This document shows, one piece after another, positions 34,858 through 43,817 of a DNA stretch of 64,000 bases; position 1 is the first letter of the stretch; every line of letters starts with the position of its first letter. Under the pieces are notes generated by a model that was not told the DNA's origin, made no database searches, and worked only from the letters and a program-made list of their open reading frames with translations. The stretch lies in NCBI RefSeq assembly GCF_025215155.1, contig NZ_JALHAM010000121.1. One strand, given 5' to 3'. Origin of the DNA: Dryocola clanedunensis. GTDB taxonomy: Bacteria > Pseudomonadota > Gammaproteobacteria > Enterobacterales > Enterobacteriaceae. The position numbers and the translations under genes are program-made.

Positions 34858-34950
34858 ACCTTCGAATGCAAGAGTTTACAAACCGCTCGAAAGTCCTTCG
34901 CCGCAAGCTATAGTTATTAAGAATATTTCCCTCAAAACACATTCACCAAT

Positions 34951-34992
34951 TTGATTTAAGTCAACGTGGCGGGTGACGGACGGACGCATTAT
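34951..34992 (+). promoter_or_regulatory. Putative FNR-dependent promoter of the small exported protein gene
   Basis: TTGATTTAAGTCAA (34951-34964) matches the FNR consensus TTGAT-N4-ATCAA at nine of ten positions. A -10-like CATTAT (34987-34992) would place the start near 34999, putting the site at -41.5, the class II spacing. A second -10-like TATAAA lies at 35000. Binding is inferred. Confidence 0.45.
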
Positions 34993-35067
34993 CTCGCCCT
35001 ATAAATATTCCATTTCATATATTCACCTGGCGTGAGTATTGGGAATCTTAAAATAAGAGAGTTAATG

Positions 35068-35442
35068 ATGAGCAAACTGAAAACGATGGTATTGGTACTG
35101 GGCTTCGTTGCATTTTCGGCCAGCGCTGCGCTGCCGCTGTTCAACGGTAAAGGCGCACCGGGTGACGTGCATATCGACCAGAACGGCCCGGTCTATTTGA
35201 ACGGCAAAGAGATGAAGCTGAAGAAAATAAATGACAACTTTTATGAAGCTCGGGGTCAGGGCGTGGTGCTGTCTATCGCGGTAACGCCGGACGGCAACGC
35301 TTCTGTAAGCTGGAACGGTAAAAACCGCGCCCACGGTGAGATCCTGCCGGAAGACGAGCAGGCGGTGAAAGGCCCGTCGGGCCGCGATCTGGACTGTTCT
35401 CGTGCGGATTTGACCAATGCTGAAATGAAGGCCTGTCAGTAA
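35068..35442 (+). CDS. Small exported protein of unknown function
   Basis: A 124-residue protein with a signal peptide (about 1-20, ending FVAFSASA) and a mature part of about 104 residues rich in beta-type sequence (NGKGAPGDVHIDQNGPVYL, LKKINDNFYEARGQG). Two cysteines near the C-terminus (LDCSRADLTNAEMKACQ) could form a disulfide. The second of two adjacent ATGs is preferred because AGAGAG then sits six bases upstream. I do not recognise a named family. An FNR-like box about 100 bp upstream suggests anaerobic expression. Confidence 0.7.
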   Translation: MSKLKTMVLVLGFVAFSASAALPLFNGKGAPGDVHIDQNGPVYLNGKEMKLKKINDNFYEARGQGVVLSIAVTPDGNASVSWNGKNRAHGEILPEDEQAVKGPSGRDLDCSRADLTNAEMKACQ

Positions 35443-35449
35443 AAAATAA

Positions 35450-35523
35450 GGTGGATGACGCTATCGCTTATCCACCCTACGTTTGCTTCATTGTCGGGCG
35501 GATAAGCGATAGCGTCATCCGCC
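35450..35523. repeat. Pair of inverted REP-like palindromes
   Basis: Two 27-bp units in opposite orientation: 35450-35476 (arms GGTGGATGACGC and GCTTATCCACC) and 35497-35523 (arms GGCGGATAAGCG and CGTCATCCGCC), 20 bp apart. This BIME-like pair lies between two convergent genes. Confidence 0.8.
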
Positions 35524-35531
35524 AGTTTCAG

Positions 35532-36773
35532 TTACTTCTCAGGACGCAAAGCCTTCACCTGTTCGGCAGTCACATCCCCCGGTAAACCACCCCAGGTCAC
35601 GCGCAGATAGTTCACCAGTTCCGCGATCTGCTCGTCGTTCAGACGCTCGCCGAAGTCCGGCATGCTCTGCATGCTTTCACCGTTCGGGAAGTTTTGCGCA
35701 GGCAGGCCGTCCATCACTGACACAATCAGGTTTTTCGCATCCGGCTGGCGCAGCGTGGCGTTGTTCAGCATCGGCACCGCGACGTGCGGTTTACCCTCGC
35801 CTTCACGGGCGTGGCAGCCTGCACACTGATCCAGATACGTCATGCGGCCAGCTTCATTACCCTGACCGAGCTTCGCCGCAACCGCTGCCGGTGGCTGCTC
35901 GCCCATCAGGTAGGTCGCCATCGCGTGCTGATCTTCTTTCGTCAGATGCTGCGTGCTGAGATCCACCACCATATGCATTTCGCTGAACGCGCTGCCCTGC
36001 GGCGCAAGACCCGTCGCCAGGAACTGCTTCACGTCGCCCTGCGTCCAGCCGCGCTGCGCCATGGCTTTCGGCGTGATGTCCGGTGCCATAAAGCGCCCCA
36101 GCGGCCCGCCCTGCATCGCCTTATCCAGCTTCATCTGGCCCAGCAGGCCACGTTCGGTGTGACACTCACCGCAGTGGCCCAGCACGTCCGCCAGATAGCG
36201 ACCGCGATGCCAGTCGGCTGAATTACCCTCGGAAATAGCCGGCAGCGGATCTTTGTTGCGAAACAGGATATTCCAGCCAATCAGCGCGACACGCTGGTTG
36301 AACGGGAAAGCCATGTCGTTATCAGGAATAGCGACATCAACCGCCGGACGCGTCATCAGGTAGGCATAAATGTCATCTGAATCCTGGCGAGAAATACCTT
36401 TATACGAGGTATAAGGCATTGCCGGGAAAAGATGGCGTCCGCCTGGCGCCACGCCTTCGGTCAGCGCCGTGTAGAAATCGTCTTTCGTCCAGCGGCCAAT
36501 GCCGTAGTCGGCAGACGGTGTGATGTTGCTGCCGTAAATCGTGCCGTAAGGGGACTCTAACGGATAGCCTCCCGCCAGCGGCGCGCCGCCGGATGCCGTG
36601 TGGCAGGCCGCACAGTCCGCAGCTTTGGTCAGGTAGTTACCCCGTTCGATTTGCTCTTTGCTGGCGGTGACTTTCTGTACCGGGCCGTCCCAGGTGCGGT
36701 ATTCCCGCCAGTAGAGCACGGCGACGATAATAATGATTATCGCCAGCACGATTAGCGCGAGACGTTTTTTCAT
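35532..36773 (-). CDS. Triheme c-type cytochrome, electron-transfer subunit
   Basis: A 413-residue membrane-anchored cytochrome. An N-terminal signal anchor (about 4-22, ALIVLAIIIIIVAVLYW) is followed by three CxxCH heme sites: CAACH (about residue 54), CGECH (about 200) and CAGCH (about 320). The family serves as electron acceptor for periplasmic molybdenum aldehyde or isoquinoline oxidoreductases and passes electrons to the quinone pool. It overlaps the [2Fe-2S] subunit gene by 4 bp and is the last gene of the three-gene operon. Confidence 0.9.
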   Translation of the reverse strand: MKKRLALIVLAIIIIIVAVLYWREYRTWDGPVQKVTASKEQIERGNYLTKAADCAACHTASGGAPLAGGYPLESPYGTIYGSNITPSADYGIGRWTKDDFYTALTEGVAPGGRHLFPAMPYTSYKGISRQDSDDIYAYLMTRPAVDVAIPDNDMAFPFNQRVALIGWNILFRNKDPLPAISEGNSADWHRGRYLADVLGHCGECHTERGLLGQMKLDKAMQGGPLGRFMAPDITPKAMAQRGWTQGDVKQFLATGLAPQGSAFSEMHMVVDLSTQHLTKEDQHAMATYLMGEQPPAAVAAKLGQGNEAGRMTYLDQCAGCHAREGEGKPHVAVPMLNNATLRQPDAKNLIVSVMDGLPAQNFPNGESMQSMPDFGERLNDEQIAELVNYLRVTWGGLPGDVTAEQVKALRPEK

Positions 36774-37324
36774 TTCACCGTCTCCTTAAGCAGCCCCGGC
36801 GTTTTCAGCACGACGTCGCGCACGGCTTCGTAGTAGCGTACATAGCCGGTGCAGCGACAGATATGGTTCTCCAGCGCTTTGGAGATAGCCCCTTCCAGAT
36901 CTTCACGGGCGATCGGCTGGCGCTTAAGCTGTTCAACAAAGATGGTTGCCGCATTCACAAAGCCCGGCGTGCAGTAGCCGCACTGGAAGCTGTAGTGGTC
37001 AAGAAATGCCTGCTGGATGGCAGATAGCTCAACGACTTCGCCCTGCTCGTCTACTTTGGCAATACCTTCAACGGTGCGCACTTTTTTACCGTTGAAGAAA
37101 TGCGCGCCGGTGATGCAGGTACGCACTTCTTCGCTGGTGCCGCTTGGGTTATCGACAATCGCCACGCAGGCGTGGCAGATGCCCTGCCCGCAGCCCAGAC
37201 GGGAGCCCGTCATGTGGACGTATTCGTGCAGGAAGTCGATCATCATCAACCCTTCCGGCACCTCCACCGGGCCGTACTGCTTATTGTTCAGGGTCAGGGT
37301 TAGCGGCCTGGTTTTGATGCTCAT
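36770..37324 (-). CDS. [2Fe-2S] subunit of aldehyde oxidoreductase (IorA-like)
   Basis: A 184-residue ferredoxin-type subunit of the xanthine oxidase family. The N-terminal plant-type cluster has GCGQGICHACV plus a later Cys in VRTCITGA; the C-terminal helical cluster has CGYCTPGFV and CRCTGY. It relays electrons from the molybdenum centre to the cytochrome. It has no signal peptide, so export with the TAT-targeted large subunit is likely. It overlaps both neighbours by 4 bp. Confidence 0.92.
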   Translation of the reverse strand: MSIKTRPLTLTLNNKQYGPVEVPEGLMMIDFLHEYVHMTGSRLGCGQGICHACVAIVDNPSGTSEEVRTCITGAHFFNGKKVRTVEGIAKVDEQGEVVELSAIQQAFLDHYSFQCGYCTPGFVNAATIFVEQLKRQPIAREDLEGAISKALENHICRCTGYVRYYEAVRDVVLKTPGLLKETVK

Positions 37325-40110
37325 GGTAATACCTCACGAATATTTTCAGCACGGACGGGCAAATCACGGAAACGGTGGCCGGTGGCGTCGGCGATGGCGT
37401 TAACCAGCGCGGCGACAACCGGGATCATGACGACCTCAGCCATGCCTTTAGGCGGATCGGTTTCCGAAAGCGCAGGCATGATGTCGCCGGTCTGCTGCCA
37501 GACCGCAACGTCGCCTGCGCGCGGCAGGTGATAGCGGTTGAAGTTCCACGTCCCGTCACCCGGCCCGTCTTCATACAGCGGTAAATATTCGTGTAATGCA
37601 TGGCCGATACCCATGGCCAGTCCACCCTGTAGCTGCCCGGAAACCAACTCAGGCACAATCAGGTTGCCGCACTCCATAATCGAGTGGTGGTTAAGCACTT
37701 CCACTTTGCCGTCAGCACGGCCAACCGCGACTTCCACCAGCGTGCCGACCGCACTGTAATAAGTTACCGACGCGTTGTTACGCTGCGTTGGCGGGTAGTA
37801 CACGTGTTCACGATTGACCGTGGCAAACTCCCCTTTCCCCGTGCGCACGGACAGCCCGTCAACCGGCAGGCGACGGCTTTGGTTCGCGATGGTGAAATCT
37901 GCTTCCGCCCACTGCCAGCGGTTAAAGACGTGAACCACCGCTCCCGTCAGCAGGCCCAGCTCGTAGGCTTTCTTCGCCAGACGCTCAACGCTGAGGATTT
38001 CCATCCCGGCGCAGGTCAGGCCACCTTCCACCCAACGGGCATCTTCGATACGCACCACCAGCGGAGCCGCCTGGCCGCCGCCAATACCCGTTGACCAGAT
38101 AGCCGTTGCCGCAGGCCATAAGCCATGTTCGAACACCAGACGAGCCGCTTCACGCGTGCTGTGAGAGAAGTAGAATGCAGAGTTACTGGCGCTGGACGGT
38201 GAGCAGTAGGATGGCGACCACGCCGGATTAGCGGCCAGTTTGTCCTGTTCTTCCTGGGACATGATATACGGGTCACCGCTGGTGACGATCGGCAGCGTAG
38301 ACCAGTCAGTCACGGAGAAATGCGATTGATCGGCAGGTTTGCCCAGCCACTGCGCACAAAGAACGGACTGTGAGGTGGACATCCCGGTGCCCATTTCCGC
38401 CCCGCTGTGATGCAAAGTAATTTGCCCGTCTTCACTGAACTCTACGCGGGCAAAGGAAGTTTCCGCGCCCGTACCGAAGTCTTTCTGCACGCAGCCGAAG
38501 CCCACGCCGTAAAGCTTGCCTGGGTTTTTGCTTTCGAATTCCGCTTTACGCTTTGCGCGCTCGGTCCAGATTTCGTGCTTAGCCGCCTTCGCCAGCACTT
38601 CATCCACGCGAATCGCACCTGCCGGGATAGCGCCCTGGGTGTTTTTCATCCCAGATTTCAGCGCGTTGCGCATGCGGAACTCAATCGGATCGAGCTTCAG
38701 CTCGGCGGCAATTTCATCCACCATCATCTCGGTGGCGGCCATGCTTTGCAGCGTGCCGTAACCGCGCGCCGAACCTGCATCAATCGCGCGGGAAGCGATG
38801 CCAACCGCGGAAAGATCGCTTTTCGGGAAGTAGTAAATCGACTGCGCAGCGGTTGCCCCAACCATCGCGACGGACGGCGTAAAGTTGCTGCGGCCGCCGC
38901 CGTTGGCGATCATCGCGCCGTAGAAGGACTGCATCATACCGGTGCTTTTGTTCACCCCAATGGTGTAGTCCATGTCGAACGCGTGGCGCTTAATGGAGGT
39001 CTGGAACTGCTCATAGCGGTCGTTCGCCAGGCGCACAGGATGACCGTCGCCGTACATCGCCGCTACCGCGCCGTAATATGGGAAGTTGTAGTGATCTTTC
39101 GAGCCGTAGCCCACGGTATAGCAAGGATGCAGAATCAGCTGTTTTACCGGCTGAGTGCGTTTTGCCAGCATGCGCGGCAGCTCGTCCGCCACTTCCTGCG
39201 GTGACTGGGTTGGCACGACCAGGTGCAGCGTCTGCGTAGCTTCGTCAAACCAGCCGTTGGCGTTATCCGGTTCAAGAGCCGCGGTATCAATGGACTGTGT
39301 GGTGTAGCGACGGGAGAGCACCAGCCAGTCGTCCGGCGGGCTTTTCAGCTCATCGGCGATAGTCGCAGCATAGTGCATGCCCTCTTCGTCCAGCTTGCCG
39401 CCTTCGCGCCCTTCCGGCCACACCGGCAGGTGTTTTTTCATCGCCACCGGGAAGATCGGCATGTCTTTCAGGCTGGAGAACTGGTCGTCATCCTGCGACG
39501 TTGCGCCGCCAACACGGACAAAGCGGAACGTCCCCCACGGGTCACGCTCAAGCACACCTGTTTCTGCGCCGTATTTCACGACGCCTTCTTTGAATTTGAT
39601 CTTGTCTTTGGCAAAGCGGAAGCGGGCAAAATCATGGTAAATGAGGATGGCTACGGCCTGGCCCAGATAGGCTGGCGTTTTGCCCGACGGCAGCAGCATG
39701 TCGTCGCCATAAAACGCCGGGAAAGCCAGCCCGTCGCGAGCCAGATCCTCTGCTGTTACCAGACGGTCTGGCTGCAGATCGTCGCCCAGCAAAGAGAGAT
39801 CTATGCCCGTGAACAGGCGATCGGCTTTGGTGGTACGAATAATAAAGGCATGCGCCTGCTTTTGCGGCCAGTGCGGCATATCAACGGCGCGAATGTCGCG
39901 GGCAAAAACCTTATGCCCCATGACTTTTGAACGGCCATCAATTCTGAAGCGAATGCGTTTTTTCTCCGCGTCCCAGTTGGGCGCGAGAAGGATTTTTTCT
40001 TCGAATAGCGCGGCATAGGCACGGCTATAGAGGGGTGCCAGATAGACGGACACACCTGCGACCACTGCGCCGGTGATAAAGCGGCGCCGCGATGGATTGA
40101 AATTGCTCAT
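37321..40110 (-). CDS. Molybdopterin-binding subunit of aldehyde oxidoreductase (IorB-like)
   Basis: A 929-residue catalytic subunit of the xanthine oxidase family. The N-terminus is a twin-arginine signal (NPSRRRFITGAVVAGVSVYL). The body contains the molybdopterin-binding domains, with motifs such as AMYGDGHPVRLANDR, DAGSARGYGTLQ, and a C-terminal MGIGHALHEYLP segment with a Glu-containing region. It oxidises aldehydes or N-heterocycles; the exact substrate cannot be read. It is first in the operon and divergent from the MocA-like and XdhC-like genes that mature such cofactors. Confidence 0.9.
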   Translation of the reverse strand: MSNFNPSRRRFITGAVVAGVSVYLAPLYSRAYAALFEEKILLAPNWDAEKKRIRFRIDGRSKVMGHKVFARDIRAVDMPHWPQKQAHAFIIRTTKADRLFTGIDLSLLGDDLQPDRLVTAEDLARDGLAFPAFYGDDMLLPSGKTPAYLGQAVAILIYHDFARFRFAKDKIKFKEGVVKYGAETGVLERDPWGTFRFVRVGGATSQDDDQFSSLKDMPIFPVAMKKHLPVWPEGREGGKLDEEGMHYAATIADELKSPPDDWLVLSRRYTTQSIDTAALEPDNANGWFDEATQTLHLVVPTQSPQEVADELPRMLAKRTQPVKQLILHPCYTVGYGSKDHYNFPYYGAVAAMYGDGHPVRLANDRYEQFQTSIKRHAFDMDYTIGVNKSTGMMQSFYGAMIANGGGRSNFTPSVAMVGATAAQSIYYFPKSDLSAVGIASRAIDAGSARGYGTLQSMAATEMMVDEIAAELKLDPIEFRMRNALKSGMKNTQGAIPAGAIRVDEVLAKAAKHEIWTERAKRKAEFESKNPGKLYGVGFGCVQKDFGTGAETSFARVEFSEDGQITLHHSGAEMGTGMSTSQSVLCAQWLGKPADQSHFSVTDWSTLPIVTSGDPYIMSQEEQDKLAANPAWSPSYCSPSSASNSAFYFSHSTREAARLVFEHGLWPAATAIWSTGIGGGQAAPLVVRIEDARWVEGGLTCAGMEILSVERLAKKAYELGLLTGAVVHVFNRWQWAEADFTIANQSRRLPVDGLSVRTGKGEFATVNREHVYYPPTQRNNASVTYYSAVGTLVEVAVGRADGKVEVLNHHSIMECGNLIVPELVSGQLQGGLAMGIGHALHEYLPLYEDGPGDGTWNFNRYHLPRAGDVAVWQQTGDIMPALSETDPPKGMAEVVMIPVVAALVNAIADATGHRFRDLPVRAENIREVLP

Positions 40111-40283
40111 AAAGCATCCCTTAAATACTATTATTGTCTTTATTGTGAACTGGCGAAGGGGGTAGAAAGTCCATCTTCGTAGTGATGATAAGTATATGCT
40201 TTTAAGTTAAATCGTGTGAGAATTAACATCTCATTTCCATAAATAAAACAAAAACGAACGCGATAAAACACGGAGAAAGCGAG

Positions 40284-40856
40284 ATGAAACCCGGCATTCT
40301 CATCGCCGCTGCGGGCCTCGGTGAACGCTTCAGACATGCAGGTGGTGTCGACCATAAACTCAATGCCTCGCTAGCCGATGGCAGCGTGTTCGAACAAACG
40401 TTGCGCAACGCCTGTGCAAGCAATCTTGCGGTGCATGTTGTCACCCGCCCCGATAACCTTCAGGTGCAGCAAAACTGTATCGCTCAGCGGATACCTTTTA
40501 CTCTTCTCGAAAGCGCCGGGCTTGGCGAATCCATTGCTACAGGTGTCGCCGCCACGTCAGACTGGCACGGCTGGCTGGTGCATCTTGCTGACATGCCGTT
40601 TGTTCCCCCCGATGTTTTCGTACAGATAGCCTGCGCGCTTGAGCAGCATTCGCTCGTGCGCCCTCGCGTAAGTGGGCTTCCAGGTCATCCCGTTGGCTTC
40701 TCATCCGTCTGGGCCGAAAAGCTATGTCAGCTAAAAGGCGACAACGGTGCGCGCGACCTTTTGCGTGACCAGGCAATACATTTCATAGAATTAGAAGATT
40801 CAGACTTTTTGCGTGATATTGATCTTCCGTCACAACTAACTGCCCTCAGCGAGTAA
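40284..40856 (+). CDS. MocA/MobA-like molybdenum cofactor nucleotidyltransferase
   Basis: A 190-residue enzyme of the MobA/MocA family with the nucleotide-binding start GILIAAAGLGERFRHAGG and a following DHKL lysine. LVHLADMPFVPPDVF contains the typical DMP motif, and LPGHPVGFSSVW the GHPV motif. MocA converts Mo-molybdopterin to the cytosine dinucleotide form used by xanthine-oxidase-family enzymes. It is divergent from the oxidoreductase operon and seven bases before the xdhC-like gene, which fits cofactor supply to the neighbour. Confidence 0.82.
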   Translation: MKPGILIAAAGLGERFRHAGGVDHKLNASLADGSVFEQTLRNACASNLAVHVVTRPDNLQVQQNCIAQRIPFTLLESAGLGESIATGVAATSDWHGWLVHLADMPFVPPDVFVQIACALEQHSLVRPRVSGLPGHPVGFSSVWAEKLCQLKGDNGARDLLRDQAIHFIELEDSDFLRDIDLPSQLTALSE

Positions 40857-40863
40857 TGATGCC

Positions 40864-41832
40864 ATGCAACATCTTGATATTAGCGTGCTCAACCAGACTC
40901 TCAGCTTCCTGGCACACCAGCCAGTCTGGCTTTGTACCGTACTCAGAACCTACGGCTCCTCCCCGCGTTCGCCGGGTGCGCTGATGGTGGCAACGGCGGA
41001 CGGCCGTTTCTGCGGATCGCTCTCCGGAGGCTGCGTCGAGGACGATTTTTTACAGCGCATCGGCGCTGGCGAATACCGAGCTGCCAGCCAGATCGTACGA
41101 TACGGTGAAGGCGGCCTGACGCCCGGCATCGCACTGCCCTGCGGCGGCATGCTGGACATTCTGGTGGAGTATCTTCCGGCAGGTGACAGCAGCGTCGGCT
41201 ACGTAACAAAGATGCTCGAAGCGTTGAACGGCCATTTCGCCCTGCAAAAACGCCTGCATGTCGGGCAATCCTGTAGCCATCTGGAGGTGACCGATTTTGC
41301 GGACGTCACTCAGGTGGAGATTAACGGACAGGAGATCACCCTTCATGTTGCCGCCGCCCCGCGTTTGCTGATAGCAGGGTTGTCGAGCGTGGCGCTCTAC
41401 TGTGCGGATTTCGCCCAGTCACTGGGGTTTGAAGTCGTCGTCTGCGAGAACCGCCCGGAGGCGTTGGAAAATTTCGCGGGACAGCTAAAACCGGGCATTT
41501 CGCTTCTTAAACAGTTCCCGGCGAACTATCTGGAGCAGCAAAACTGCCACGCCAATACCGCCATTGTGGCGCTGACCCATGACCCGCGCATGGACGACCT
41601 GACGATGATGGAGGCGGTGAACACCCCCGCGTTTTATATCGGCGTGATGGGGTCGCAGAAGAACAGCGCAAAGCGGCTGGAGCGGTTGCAGACTATTGCG
41701 GAGTTAAACGGCGAAGAACTTAAACGCATTCAGGCGCCAATCGGCCTGAAGCTTGGCAGCAAAACGCCAGCGGAGATTGCGCTGGCGGTCATGGCGGATA
41801 TTGTAAAACGGAAGAACGAAGCGCGGGGTTAA
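40864..41832 (+). CDS. XdhC/CoxI-family molybdenum cofactor sulfuration and insertion factor
   Basis: A 322-residue protein with the N-terminal XdhC/CoxI domain (RTYGSSPRSPGALMV, SLSGGCVEDDFL, IALPCGGMLDILVE) and a C-terminal Rossmann domain (about 165-310, LLIAGLSSVALYCADFA, HDPRMDD). XdhC proteins bind the matured cofactor and deliver it to xanthine-oxidase-family apoenzymes. It follows the MocA-like gene closely and ends with a REP-like element. Confidence 0.88.
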   Translation: MQHLDISVLNQTLSFLAHQPVWLCTVLRTYGSSPRSPGALMVATADGRFCGSLSGGCVEDDFLQRIGAGEYRAASQIVRYGEGGLTPGIALPCGGMLDILVEYLPAGDSSVGYVTKMLEALNGHFALQKRLHVGQSCSHLEVTDFADVTQVEINGQEITLHVAAAPRLLIAGLSSVALYCADFAQSLGFEVVVCENRPEALENFAGQLKPGISLLKQFPANYLEQQNCHANTAIVALTHDPRMDDLTMMEAVNTPAFYIGVMGSQKNSAKRLERLQTIAELNGEELKRIQAPIGLKLGSKTPAEIALAVMADIVKRKNEARG

Positions 41833-41856
41833 GAATAGTTGTCAGCTGCCGTTGTG

Positions 41857-41883
41857 GGTGGATAAGCGAAAGCGTCATCCACC
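41857..41883 (+). repeat. REP-like palindrome
   Basis: A 27-bp unit with arms GGTGGATAAGCG and GCGTCATCCACC between the convergent xdhC-like and yehS genes; same family and orientation as the unit in the mdt operon. Confidence 0.8.
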
Positions 41884-41895
41884 AAAACCAGCCAA

Positions 41896-42363
41896 CTATT
41901 TCTTAGGCTGCACTCGCGCCGTCAAACCACGCAGGAAGTAGCGCAGGAACTGGTCGCCACATTCACGGAAGTTTTTGTGCTCCGGCGCGCGCATCATCGC
42001 GGTAATTTCCGGCATGGAGATGCGGAATTCCTGCGAGGTCAGAATTTCCAGCACGTCGTCGCTTTTCAGGTCGAAGGCAATACGCAGCTTTTTCAGGATG
42101 ATGTTGTTGGTCATCTTGCGTTCAATTTTTGGCGCTGGACGGCTTTCGTCTTTGCCGCGACGGAAGTAGATCAGGCCGTTTAAGAAGTTAGCCATCAGAA
42201 TGTCCGGGCAGAGCTTGAAGTTCTCTTCTTCTTCCTTTTTGGTCCAGGTCACGATTTGCTCAGCGGTGACCGTGGTATCCGTCAGGGCGAAAATTTTCAC
42301 CATGTCGTCATTGTTCAGGTTCAGCATGTAGCGCACGCTGCGTAATACGTCGTTGTTCATCAT
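41896..42363 (-). CDS. yehS: YehS, DUF1456 protein
   Basis: A 155-residue protein (E. coli YehS 156) made of two DUF1456 repeats: NDVLRSVRYMLNLNNDDMV and NNIILKKLRIAFDLKSDDV, each followed by a QIVTW- or PEITAMM-type helix. The ATG at 42363 (MMNNDVLRS) matches the E. coli start; a longer in-frame extension upstream has no support. The function is unknown. In E. coli it lies near mrp-metG as here. Confidence 0.88.
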   Translation of the reverse strand: MMNNDVLRSVRYMLNLNNDDMVKIFALTDTTVTAEQIVTWTKKEEEENFKLCPDILMANFLNGLIYFRRGKDESRPAPKIERKMTNNIILKKLRIAFDLKSDDVLEILTSQEFRISMPEITAMMRAPEHKNFRECGDQFLRYFLRGLTARVQPKK

Positions 42364-42458
42364 GGTGGAAAATCTCTCGTTCAAACTCTCGAAAAGCGGG
42401 CAGTATATCGGGAAGCACGGGCGTTGTAACAAAAACTACGCTGTTTAAATCCCTGAAT

Positions 42459-42536
42459 GGTGGAAGGCGCTATCGCTTTTCCCCCCCCCTACAAGGCCCT
42501 GCAATTTTTAGGGCGGGTAAGCTTGCGTCACCCGCC
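42459..42536. repeat. REP-like pair, one unit with a C9 tract
   Basis: Unit 42459-42485 begins GGTGGAAGGCGC and ends in a run of nine cytosines (42481-42489) where the family has TTATCCACC, so it is a decayed copy. Unit 42512-42536 (arms GGCGGGTAAGC and GTCACCCGCC) is in the opposite orientation. The pair lies between yehS and mrp. Confidence 0.65.
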
Positions 42537-42543
42537 ACAACAT

Positions 42544-43656
42544 TTACACCGCTCTGAAAGCGATATCCGCTGGAATGACCTCACCCTGCCAGTACAGCTG
42601 TGCCGCGACTCGGCCAGCCAGTTCACGATAAATTGTCGTGAAATCGCTCTCCGGGCGGCTGACGACGGTTGGCGTACCCGCATCCAGATCTTCACGCAGC
42701 GTGATGTGCAGCGGCATCTGCCCCAGCAGCGAAGTGTGGTACTGCTCCGCCAGCTTCTGCGCGCCGCCGGTGCCGAAGATGGCTTCGTGATGTCCGCAGT
42801 TGCTGCAAATATGCATGCTCATGTTCTCAACGATGCCCAGCACCGGCACGTCCACCTTCTCAAACATCACAATGCCTTTACGGGCGTCGATAAGCGCAAT
42901 GTCCTGCGGCGTGGTAACGACCACGGCACCGGTAACAGGAATGTTTTGCGCAAGCGTCAGCTGGATGTCGCCGGTGCCCGGTGGCATATCCAGCACCAGA
43001 TAATCCAGATCCGGCCACATGGTTTCCTGCAGCATCTGCATCAGCGCCTTGCTGGCCATCGGGCCGCGCCAGACCATGGCGTTTTCGTCTGTGACCAGAT
43101 AACCGATTGAGTTGGTGGCAAGACCGTGCGCGGTAATCGGCGTCATGTGCGTGCCGTCCGGCGAGGTTGGACGTTCGTGCTCCGCGCCCAGCATGGTCGG
43201 GATAGACGGGCCGTAAATATCCGCATCCAGAATACCGACCTTCGCCCCTTCTGCGGCCAGCGCCAGAGCGAGGTTAACCGCCGTGCTGGACTTGCCGACA
43301 CCGCCTTTGCCGGAGCTGATGGCGATAATGTTCTTCACGCCGCTGATGCCCGGATGATTTTTGACGCGCTTTAAGGTGGCGATGTTGTGGCTGAGCTTCC
43401 AGTCCACCGCTTTGGCACCGGTGATGCGCAGCAGATCCGAGCTGCACTGCTCCTGCAGCGCTTCGAAGCCGCTGCGCCAGACGAACGGCATCAGCAGCTC
43501 AACGTGCAGCGTGTCGTCAAGCATCGCGACGTGGTGCAGGGCTTTGAGCGTAGTGAGATTGTGCTTCAGCGTTGGGTGTTGAAAATTGGCCAGCGTTCCG
43601 GCAACCATAGCGCGCAGCTGCTCCGGGGACTTACCTGGCTGGGATTGAGAGTTCAT
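42544..43656 (-). CDS. mrp: Mrp (ApbC), iron-sulfur cluster carrier ATPase
   Basis: A 370-residue P-loop protein of the Mrp/NBP35 family. An N-terminal MIP18-like domain (about 10-95) precedes the ATPase domain with the deviant Walker A SSGKGGVGKSSTAVN and the cluster-binding CxxC in MHICSNCGHHE. It assembles and transfers [4Fe-4S] clusters. It is divergent from metG, as in E. coli. Confidence 0.95.
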   Translation of the reverse strand: MNSQSQPGKSPEQLRAMVAGTLANFQHPTLKHNLTTLKALHHVAMLDDTLHVELLMPFVWRSGFEALQEQCSSDLLRITGAKAVDWKLSHNIATLKRVKNHPGISGVKNIIAISSGKGGVGKSSTAVNLALALAAEGAKVGILDADIYGPSIPTMLGAEHERPTSPDGTHMTPITAHGLATNSIGYLVTDENAMVWRGPMASKALMQMLQETMWPDLDYLVLDMPPGTGDIQLTLAQNIPVTGAVVVTTPQDIALIDARKGIVMFEKVDVPVLGIVENMSMHICSNCGHHEAIFGTGGAQKLAEQYHTSLLGQMPLHITLREDLDAGTPTVVSRPESDFTTIYRELAGRVAAQLYWQGEVIPADIAFRAV

Positions 43657-43817
43657 CCCGACTCCTTATGTTTTTTATCGACAATTGCAGTTTGTTAAGC
43701 ATACCAGATGCCGCCTGGGGCGATAAAATTTCCTTGTGCACCTTGTGTGGTTTACCGCGAGGCGGGCTTTCGGTTAACATCAAAGCCCTTTTCTCTCTAG
43801 AAGATGCAATTCCTACT

